In this document: positions 5,966 to 11,149 of the stretch, piece after piece
Position numbering within the stretch: the first letter of the stretch is position 1
How the letters are laid out: every line of letters begins with the position of its first letter
Assembly (NCBI GenBank): GCA_964349455.1
Contig: CAYGGG010000027.1
Span: 1-11,149, forward strand
Direction: 5' to 3'
From: CSSED10-109M sp964349455
Lineage (GTDB): Bacteria > Bacillota_I > Bacilli_A > RF39 > UBA660
DNA length: 11,149 bases
Position numbers and translations under genes: made by a program
Notes under the pieces: model-generated
Told to the model about the DNA's origin: nothing
What the model saw: only the letters and a program-made list of their open reading frames with translations
The model's database searches: none

Positions 5966-6649
5966 ATGGCATTAATTAAATTGACAAAAGTGAAAAAAGT
6001 TTATAAATCCGGCGTAACAGCAATTCAGGATTTGAATTTAATAATTAATAAAGGTGAATTTGTTTTTATTATTGGTGTAACAGGGTGTGGCAAATCAACT
6101 TTAATTAAAATGTTATATCGTGAAGAAAAGCCAACCGCTGGGTCAATTTTATTGGGTGGGGTGGAAGTTTCGAAGTTAAGAAACAGTAAAATATTTAAAA
6201 TGCGTCGAAAAATTGGTGTTGTTTTTCAAGATTTTAAATTGCTTGAAAACACAAATGTTTATGAGAATGTTGCTTTTGCATTAGAAATATTTGGACTGCC
6301 AAAAAGTGAGATTCATCCGCGGGTAATTAAGGCTTTAGAATTAGTAGGATTGAAAAATCGTTCAAAAAATTTACCGAGTCAATTATCAGGTGGTGAGCAA
6401 CAAAGAGCGGCTATTGCAAGAGCAATTATTAATGATCCAAAACTATTGATTTGTGATGAACCAACTGGTAATTTAGATGATGATACCAGTCAAGAAATAA
6501 TGGATGTATTGGATGCTATTAATAAAATGGGGACAACAGTTGTGATGGTTACACACAATCGTGATATTGTTAAACGAATGAAAAAGCGTGTTATTTTAAT
6601 GGATTCTGGAAGAATTTTAAAAGATTACAAAGAAGGTGAGTTTGTATGA
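5966..6649 (+). CDS. ftsE: Cell division ATP-binding protein FtsE
   Basis: The 227-residue ABC ATPase partner of FtsX. Motifs: Walker A GVTGCGKST (37-45), Q-loop VFQDF (86-90), signature LSGGEQQR (140-147), Walker B LLICDEPTGNLD (160-171) with the catalytic Glu165, and the H-loop histidine 197. FtsE acts at the cytoplasmic face of the membrane. In the family, ATP-driven changes pass through FtsX to activate peptidoglycan hydrolases at the division site or side wall. The Walker A residues V38 and C41 differ from the common GPTGAGKST but keep all the essential positions. The ATG follows the prfB stop with no gap, using AGGTGAT inside the end of prfB, so coupling to prfB translation is likely. 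The 3' end overlaps ftsX as ATGA. prfB-ftsE-ftsX is a widespread order in Bacillota. Confidence 0.95.
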   Translation: MALIKLTKVKKVYKSGVTAIQDLNLIINKGEFVFIIGVTGCGKSTLIKMLYREEKPTAGSILLGGVEVSKLRNSKIFKMRRKIGVVFQDFKLLENTNVYENVAFALEIFGLPKSEIHPRVIKALELVGLKNRSKNLPSQLSGGEQQRAAIARAIINDPKLLICDEPTGNLDDDTSQEIMDVLDAINKMGTTVVMVTHNRDIVKRMKKRVILMDSGRILKDYKEGEFV

Positions 6650-7542
6650 GAATTATGAGAATATTTGGTCGAAATATTAGAGATGCGGTTCGTAATGTTT
6701 TTCGTAATTTTGCCCTCTCTCTTGCTTCGATTTCGGCGATTACAATCACTTTAATTGTGGTTGCCGTTTCATTAATACTAACTTATAATGTTAATCACAC
6801 AGCGGAAATTTTAACTAAAAATATTGAAATTATTGTGTTTTTAGAAAGAGATGTTGAAGAAGAAAAAATTGCTTTAGTTGAAGAAGAAATAAAAGCGATT
6901 GAAAACGTTGAAACGGTTGCTTTCAAGTCAAAAACTGATATTGCCGAAGAATATATGGCGGAGTCAGATGTTTTTTCAGCTATTATGGAGGGGTGGAGTG
7001 ATGAAGATAATCCATTACAAGACACTTTTATTATTCGGGTCAAGGATAATAGTATAATTGGGACAACAGCCGATCTGATTAGTCAAATCGAAATGGTTAC
7101 AGCTGTTAATTATGGTAAAGGAATGGTTGAAAAGTTACTGGAAATTTTCGAAGGAATTAAAAATGTAAGCGTTATCGCTATCGGTTCTTTGGTTTTAGTT
7201 ACTGGATTTTTAATTTCAAATACCATTAAAATTACAATTTTTTCAAGAAGAAGAGAAATTGAAATAATGCGTTTGGTTGGTGCTTCAAATTTAAATATTA
7301 AGATTCCGTTTGTTTTTGAAGGATTATTTTTAGGAATAATTGGTTCAATTTTGCCAATTGTAATTGCATTCTATGGTTATAATCGCTTATTCGATTATGA
7401 TTTAAATTTAATTATGCCAATTATTGAATTGATTGAACCAATGCCCTTCATTTATAATATTAGTTTGATTTTATTGGCAATCGGGGTTGGGGTTGGAATG
7501 CTTGCAAGTTGGCGAGCTGTTCAAAAACATTTAAAAATATAA
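6646..7542 (+). CDS. ftsX: Cell division protein FtsX
   Basis: 298 residues with FtsX topology: a basic cytoplasmic N-terminus (MRIMRIFGRNIRDAVRN), a first membrane helix (about 24-46), an extracytoplasmic domain (about 47-168), then three more helices (about 172-196, 220-245 and 267-288). The cytoplasmic loop between helices 2 and 3 carries RRREIEIMRLVGAS (201-214), typical of the FtsX permease fold and the likely FtsE contact. The extracytoplasmic domain normally binds a peptidoglycan hydrolase or its activator; no such hydrolase is encoded in this window. The ATG at 6646 overlaps the ftsE TGA and has GGTGAG (6635-6640) in front. A second Met at residue 4 is a possible alternative start. 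An intact FtsX suggests the cell makes a peptidoglycan wall, which matters if the organism is placed near the wall-less Acholeplasmas. Confidence 0.95.
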   Translation: MRIMRIFGRNIRDAVRNVFRNFALSLASISAITITLIVVAVSLILTYNVNHTAEILTKNIEIIVFLERDVEEEKIALVEEEIKAIENVETVAFKSKTDIAEEYMAESDVFSAIMEGWSDEDNPLQDTFIIRVKDNSIIGTTADLISQIEMVTAVNYGKGMVEKLLEIFEGIKNVSVIAIGSLVLVTGFLISNTIKITIFSRRREIEIMRLVGASNLNIKIPFVFEGLFLGIIGSILPIVIAFYGYNRLFDYDLNLIMPIIELIEPMPFIYNISLILLAIGVGVGMLASWRAVQKHLKI

Positions 7543-7552
7543 AGGTGGAAAT

Positions 7553-8140
7553 ATGATTATAAAATCAGTTGATTTAACAATTAGTGCTGTAAGAACAAGT
7601 CAGTATCCTGAGAGTAATTTCCCAGAGTTTTTATTGGTTGGAAGATCAAACGTTGGGAAGAGTAGTTTTATTAATACTATTATTAATCGTAAAAATTATG
7701 CAAGAATATCAACTACTCCTGGAAAAACTCAAACAATTAATTTTTATAACGTTAATAATATTTTTTTCTTAGTTGATGCGCCGGGATACGGGTATGCAAA
7801 AGTTTCAAAGAAACAACGAAAAAAATTTGGTTTAATGATGGAAAACTATTTAAAGGAACGTGCTAGTTTGAAACAAGTTTTTTTATTGGTCGATTTTCGC
7901 TTAAAACTAAGTGAAGCGGATATTATGATGTATAATTTTTTAAAACATTATAAATTACCGGTAACAATTGTTGCAACGAAGGCTGATAAAGTTGGAATAT
8001 CAAATTATCAAAAGCAACGAAAACTGATTTTAGATGATTTAGATTTGGTAATGGGCGATGAGTTTTTGGTTTTTTCAAGCGTAACAAAAGAAGGGCGCGA
8101 AGCAATTTTAGATAAAATTGAGCGAACGATTATCGTTTAA
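7553..8140 (+). CDS. ysxC: Ribosome biogenesis GTPase YsxC/EngB (YihA family)
   Basis: 195 residues, the usual size for this small essential GTPase that helps assemble the 50S subunit. GTP-binding motifs: G1 GRSNVGKS (30-37), G2 TTPGKTQT (54-61), G3 DAPGYGYA (75-82), G4 TKAD (142-145) and G5 SSV (175-177). The DAPGYGYA and PGKTQTINFY segments separate it from Der and Era. AAAGGTGG overlaps the ftsX stop and lies a few bases before the ATG, so this gene is probably co-translated with ftsX in the same unit. It is followed by a weak hairpin and then by der, another 50S-assembly GTPase. Confidence 0.95.
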   Translation: MIIKSVDLTISAVRTSQYPESNFPEFLLVGRSNVGKSSFINTIINRKNYARISTTPGKTQTINFYNVNNIFFLVDAPGYGYAKVSKKQRKKFGLMMENYLKERASLKQVFLLVDFRLKLSEADIMMYNFLKHYKLPVTIVATKADKVGISNYQKQRKLILDDLDLVMGDEFLVFSSVTKEGREAILDKIERTIIV

Positions 8141-8164
8141 AACTAGATTTTCTAGTTTTTCTTT
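8139..8164 (+). terminator. Weak AT-rich hairpin with T tract between ysxC and der
   Basis: A 9-bp stem, AAAACTAGA (8139-8147) with TCTAGTTTT (8151-8159), has a TTT loop and runs into TTTTTCTTTT-type sequence. It begins within the ysxC stop codon. Only two stem pairs are G-C, so it may be a partial terminator or attenuator, and der may still be reached by read-through. No clear promoter lies between it and der. Confidence 0.5.
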
Positions 8165-8178
8165 TAGGAGGGATTTAG

Positions 8179-9492
8179 ATGCGAAAAGGTGTAGTTGCAT
8201 TAGTTGGTAAGTCTAATACGGGCAAATCAACATTGTTTAATGCTGTTTTAGGAAAACGAATTTCAATTGTAGAAGATGTTGTGGGTGTAACAAGAGATCG
8301 AATTTATGGGCTAGTATCTTTTAATGACTATCAATTTCACTTGGTAGATACTGGTGGAATTAATTTAGCCGATGATCAATTTAAAAATGAAATTAAAATG
8401 CAAGCGGAATTAGCAATTGATGAAGCGGATTTGATTGTTTTTGTAGTGGATGGCAAGATGGGGCTTGATGCAAATGATTTAACTGTTCGTGATATGTTGT
8501 TACGCTCTAATAAAAACGTTGTAGTTGCGATAAATAAAAGTGATGCAAAAATGTTTAAAGAGAATATGTATGATTTCTATGAATTGGGATTTGATAATTA
8601 TTTTTCAGTTTCGGCTGAACAAAAAGAAGGGATTCATGATTTATTGAAATATATTGTTGCTCACTTGCCCATCTTTGAAGATGATGCAGATGAGGAACAA
8701 TTGAAATTCTCGATTATTGGGCGGCCGAATGTGGGCAAAAGTAGTTTAGTTAATGCTATTTTGAATGAAGAAAGAGTTATTGTTAGTGATAAACCTGGAA
8801 CAACAAGAGATGCGATTGATACTAAATTTATTTATGAAGAAAAAGACTATATTGTAATTGATACAGCAGGGATGCGAAAAAAGGGGAAGGTTTATGAGTC
8901 AGTTGAGCGTTACAGTTTGTTACGTTCTTTAAAAGCAATTGACCGAAGTGATGTATGTTTAATTGTTTTGGATGCTAGTAGTGGTATAATCGAGCACGAT
9001 AAACATATTGTTGGGTATGCAATTGAAGCGGGAAAGGCGATTGTTTTGGTTGTTAATAAATGGGATTTAGTGGAAAAAGAGAAAAATATTATTGATTATA
9101 CAAAAATGATCCGAAATGAATTTGCCTTTATTCCTTATGCTCAAATTGTTTTTTTATCTGCTTTGACTAAAAAGAGATTAAAACACTTAATGCCAGAAAT
9201 ATTAAAAGCTTATGAAAACTATAATAAAGAGATAAAGACAAGTCATTTAAACGATGTGATTCGTGATGCTTATTATTTGAACCAGCCCCCTTCTTATCGG
9301 GGAAGAAAATTAAAAATATATTTTTGTAATCAAGTTAGTACAAAACCACCAACATTTAATATTCAAGTTAATAGTAAGGGATTAATTCACTTTTCATATG
9401 AACGTTATTTGGAAAACAAATTAAGAGAATCGTTTGCTCTAGAAGGAACGCCAATTGTGTTAAGATTTAAGAATAAAGGTGAGGAATCTTGA
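8179..9492 (+). CDS. der: Ribosome-associated double GTPase Der (EngA)
   Basis: 437 residues, the normal length, with two tandem GTPase domains and a C-terminal KH-like domain. Domain 1: G1 GKSNTGKS (10-17), DTGG (57-60), NKSD (119-122), SAE (145-147). Domain 2: G1 GRPNVGKS (181-188), PGTTRDAID (206-214), DTAG (228-231), NKWD (293-296). The KH-like domain (about 350-437) includes PPSYRGRKLKIYF and ends near FKNKGEES. Der binds the 50S subunit and is needed for its late assembly. The first G1 is atypical: most Der proteins have GRPNVGKST there, while this one has Lys, Ser and Thr at three variable positions; the invariant G, GKS and T remain. A strong AGGAGGG precedes the ATG. The TGA stop overlaps the queH start by 4 bases. 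Confidence 0.96.
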   Translation: MRKGVVALVGKSNTGKSTLFNAVLGKRISIVEDVVGVTRDRIYGLVSFNDYQFHLVDTGGINLADDQFKNEIKMQAELAIDEADLIVFVVDGKMGLDANDLTVRDMLLRSNKNVVVAINKSDAKMFKENMYDFYELGFDNYFSVSAEQKEGIHDLLKYIVAHLPIFEDDADEEQLKFSIIGRPNVGKSSLVNAILNEERVIVSDKPGTTRDAIDTKFIYEEKDYIVIDTAGMRKKGKVYESVERYSLLRSLKAIDRSDVCLIVLDASSGIIEHDKHIVGYAIEAGKAIVLVVNKWDLVEKEKNIIDYTKMIRNEFAFIPYAQIVFLSALTKKRLKHLMPEILKAYENYNKEIKTSHLNDVIRDAYYLNQPPSYRGRKLKIYFCNQVSTKPPTFNIQVNSKGLIHFSYERYLENKLRESFALEGTPIVLRFKNKGEES

Positions 9493-9983
9493 AAATTTTG
9501 ATGCATGTTTGTTGTGGTCCCTGTGCGGTTGCTTTAATTGAAGAATTAAAGAAAAATCAGTTAACTTTATTTTTTTATAATCCGAATATAACATCAAAAG
9601 AAGAGTATTTTAAAAGATTAGAAGCGGTTAAACAAGTAGCTGAAATTTATCAATTAAAATTAATTATTGGTGATCGTGATGACTCTTTTTTTGAACTAGC
9701 AAAAGGATTGGAAAATGAAAAAGAAGGTGGAAAAAGATGTTTTGCTTGTTTTAAAAATCGTTTAATGAAAGTAGCAGATTTAATTAATGATTTTGATTAT
9801 TTTGTGACAAGTTTAGTGGTAAGCCCATATAAGAATGCTTTTATAATTAACCAAATCGGAATACAAATTAGTAAAAAATATATGATAATTGATTTTAGTC
9901 AAGAAAGATATAATCAATCAATCATGTTATCAAAAAAGTATAAATTATATCGGCAAAAATATTGTGGTTGTGATTATTGTTAA
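9489..9983 (+). CDS. queH: Epoxyqueuosine reductase QueH
   Basis: QueH catalyses the last step of queuosine synthesis, reducing epoxyqueuosine to queuosine in the anticodon wobble position of certain tRNAs; it is the non-homologous alternative to QueG. The family cysteines are present: C8, C9 and C12 (HVCCGPC), C84 and C87 (GGKRCFACFKNRL), and C159, C161 and C164 (YCGCDYC) at the very end, which supply metal-cluster ligands and redox thiols. FFYNPNI (28-34), EEYFKRLE (38-45) and SPYKN (112-116) are also typical. At 164 residues it is on the short side but complete. The start is TTG at 9489, giving the usual MKILMHVCC. It is supported by AGGTG (9478-9482) and a 4-base TTGA overlap with the der stop. 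The ATG at 9501 would remove the first strand. No other queuosine gene is in the window. Confidence 0.93.
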   Translation: MKILMHVCCGPCAVALIEELKKNQLTLFFYNPNITSKEEYFKRLEAVKQVAEIYQLKLIIGDRDDSFFELAKGLENEKEGGKRCFACFKNRLMKVADLINDFDYFVTSLVVSPYKNAFIINQIGIQISKKYMIIDFSQERYNQSIMLSKKYKLYRQKYCGCDYC

Positions 9984-9992
9984 GATTAGGAT

Positions 9993-10043
9993 TATTGCAA
10001 TATGTTGTTACTTATAGTATAATAGTTGTTTAGATGGGGTGAT
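9993..10043 (+). promoter_or_regulatory. Promoter of the right-edge membrane protein pair, with a palindrome over the -35
   Basis: TTGCAA (9995-10000), a 17-base spacer and TATAAT (10018-10023). The perfect palindrome TATTGCAATA (9993-10002) is centred on the -35 and could be an operator half-site or chance. Transcription would start near 10030, and GGGGTGAT (10036-10043) is the ribosome binding site for a TTG at 10047. No terminator is seen between queH and this promoter. Confidence 0.6.
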
Positions 10044-10046
10044 AAA

Positions 10047-10508
10047 TTGAAAAAAATATTGGTGTTTTTTAAATCAAAACATTTTAGAATTGGAATTATT
10101 TTGTTGGTAGTTGGTGGAATAATTGGAATGGCTATTTATGGTTATTTGCTAATTCTTCCTGATTCTGGCGAAAGTGTTTATGGCGGACGATTAGAAGGAA
10201 TCGAAAATTTTGATGTTACGGATAGTCGGTTTGAAGAAATCTGTAATCAAATTAAAGAAAAGGAATTTGTTATTGATGCAAAAGCAAATTTGCAAGGGAA
10301 AATAATTAATTTTATTATTTATGTTGATGGTGAAACAGAACTGCTTTCTTCAAAGGCATTGACAAATATTTTGTTAGATGAATTTAGCGATGAGGAAAAA
10401 GCTTTTTTTGATTTGCAAATTTTTTTGACAACGGAAGAAGAATCTGAATTATATCCAAAAATTGGTTATAAAAGTTCTACGGCCGTTAATTTTGTTTGGA
10501 CAAATTAA
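10047..10508 (+). CDS. Membrane-anchored extracytoplasmic protein of unknown function
   Basis: I start the gene at TTG 10047, which gives MKKILVFFKSK and 153 residues. An in-frame TTG at 10026 lies upstream of the GGGGTGAT ribosome binding site and at or before the expected transcription start, so it is unlikely. A basic N-terminus and one membrane helix (about 14-36) place the rest outside the cell. The outer domain (about 40-153) contains YGGRLEGIENF, then alternating strand-like segments such as FVIDAKANLQGKIINFIIYV and FDLQIFLTTEE, and ends in AVNFVWTN. This suggests a small alpha/beta fold. There is no cysteine beyond C62 and no catalytic motif that I recognise. The stop is 11 bases before the next gene, so the two are almost certainly co-transcribed and may act together at the membrane. 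Confidence 0.8.
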   Translation: MKKILVFFKSKHFRIGIILLVVGGIIGMAIYGYLLILPDSGESVYGGRLEGIENFDVTDSRFEEICNQIKEKEFVIDAKANLQGKIINFIIYVDGETELLSSKALTNILLDEFSDEEKAFFDLQIFLTTEEESELYPKIGYKSSTAVNFVWTN

Positions 10509-10519
10509 GGAGGATCTAA

Positions 10520-11149
10520 GTGAAAAAGTATGTATATTTAATTTTAGGGTTGGTGTTATTATTTGGCGGAATTGCTGGCTTTTTTATTTTTCAAAATAGA
10601 GAAAAGGTGGAATCATTTAATTCAACCGACAAAAAATGGATTCAAGAAAATAAAAACAGCGTGTTAGATATGGTTATCTTAAATCAAATTCCACTTTTTA
10701 CTGCTAGTGAAGAGGGGTTATTATTTAATTTTATTGATTCTTTCGAAGAAGTTACGGAATTATCTTTTAATCGCGTTCCATTTTCTGAAGGCCTGGAAAT
10801 GGAAGCCTCTTATCGTTTTGTATCAAAAGCGAAGGCAGATGACAAAGATATCGTTATGTATGAGGATAATTATGTTATTTTAGCAAAGGATAAGACAAAA
10901 TATTTAGATATTGCAGAATTGCTGGATTTAAGAATTGCCGTTTTAGATGAAGATTTTGAGAAAGCACAAATATTTTTAAGAGACCTTAATTTAGTTGAAA
11001 TAGAAGATTATGATAGCTTTTTTGTGATTGAAGAGGAAGGCGAAACCGAAGGAGAAGAGAAAAAAGAAGAGGATTTTGATGCTATAGTAGTTCCAAAATT
11101 AATGCTAATTGAGAAAATTATGCAAACTGAATATAATATTGTGTTTGAT
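10520..11149 (+). CDS. Membrane-anchored protein with degenerate family-3 solute-binding-like domain; 3' end outside the window
   Basis: GTG start at 10520 with AAGGAGGA just upstream; the frame runs 210 codons to the edge without a stop. MKKYVY and a hydrophobic helix (about 4-24) anchor it, followed by an extracytoplasmic region. STDKKWIQENKNSVLDMVILNQIPLF (35-60) resembles the 'WL..N..L.VGV....PF' opening of solute-binding protein family 3 domains as found in sensor kinases and MltF. YLDIAELLDLRIAVLDEDFEKA (128-149) resembles the second-lobe 'dL.dLkgk.iAv..g' strand. DAIVVPK (187-193) and EYNIVFD at the edge fit a later strand. The ligand-contacting residues I would expect are not evident, and an acidic low-complexity insert (EEEGETEGEEKKEED, 171-185) interrupts the lobe. 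Transport, sensing or enzyme fusion cannot be decided because the C-terminus is missing. The family call is tentative. Confidence 0.6.
   Translation, partial: MKKYVYLILGLVLLFGGIAGFFIFQNREKVESFNSTDKKWIQENKNSVLDMVILNQIPLFTASEEGLLFNFIDSFEEVTELSFNRVPFSEGLEMEASYRFVSKAKADDKDIVMYEDNYVILAKDKTKYLDIAELLDLRIAVLDEDFEKAQIFLRDLNLVEIEDYDSFFVIEEEGETEGEEKKEEDFDAIVVPKLMLIEKIMQTEYNIVFD

Noticed and set aside
6795..8105. Open frames on the - strand at 6795-7043 and 7923-8105
   Set aside because: They are antisense to conserved parts of ftsX and ysxC and show no initiation signals.
10026..10046. TTG at 10026 as the start of the membrane protein
   Set aside because: It lies 3 bases after the -10 element, before the expected transcription start, and upstream of the GGGGTGAT ribosome binding site that fits the TTG at 10047.
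1..11149. Possible mobile element, defence system, CRISPR array or RNA gene
   Set aside because: I looked for transposase or integrase motifs, terminal repeats, regularly spaced repeats, tRNA cloverleaf sequences and riboswitch-like leaders, and saw none; gene content and spacing are those of a core chromosomal region.

Overview
The window is a gene-dense, strongly AT-rich stretch of bacterial chromosome with every supported gene on the + strand. It looks like core genome of a low-GC Gram-positive relative (Bacillota in the broad sense, of the Erysipelotrichia / Izemoplasma / Haloplasma / Acholeplasma type); I cannot fix the genus. UGA is a normal stop: the amidase gene, ftsE and der all end in TGA, tryptophan is TGG, and an intact RF2 gene with a UGA-sensing frameshift is present. 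This excludes the UGA-Trp code of the true mycoplasmas. I see no tRNA, rRNA, insertion sequence, CRISPR array or prophage gene, and no gene-free stretch longer than about 110 bases.

Layout. (1) 1-1731 is the 3' part of an amidase-signature hydrolase. Its reading frame is open to the left edge, and the visible start looks like the end of a signal peptide. (2) 1732-4502 is a transcription block bounded by an extended -10 promoter and a clear intrinsic terminator. It holds trmB, a lipoprotein with its own promoter, an acidic disordered protein with an amphipathic N-terminus, a DUF948 (YtxG-like) membrane protein and a YtxH-domain protein. (3) 4504-8140 is a second block with its own promoter: yutD, prfB, ftsE, ftsX and ysxC (engB), joined by overlaps or very short gaps. 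(4) A weak AT-rich hairpin separates ysxC from der and queH, which overlap by 4 bases. (5) From 9993 a new promoter drives two membrane-anchored extracytoplasmic proteins; the second, with a degenerate family-3 solute-binding-like domain, runs off the right edge.

How the genes fit together. Much of the window is translation and ribosome upkeep (TrmB, RF2, YsxC, Der, QueH) mixed with envelope and division functions (FtsE/FtsX, the DUF948/YtxH pair, and the disordered protein, which may sit at the septum). The main point a simple ORF call would miss is prfB. It must be read as 4861-4932 joined to 4934-5965 through a programmed +1 frameshift at CTT-TGA-C. Its true start overlaps the yutD stop codon, and its own stop is UAG, which RF2 cannot read.

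The least understood parts are the disordered protein at 3019-3789, the lipoprotein at 2414-3007 and the membrane protein pair at 10047-11149. I found no convincing entirely new system; the best candidates for new biology are the disordered protein and the right-edge pair.
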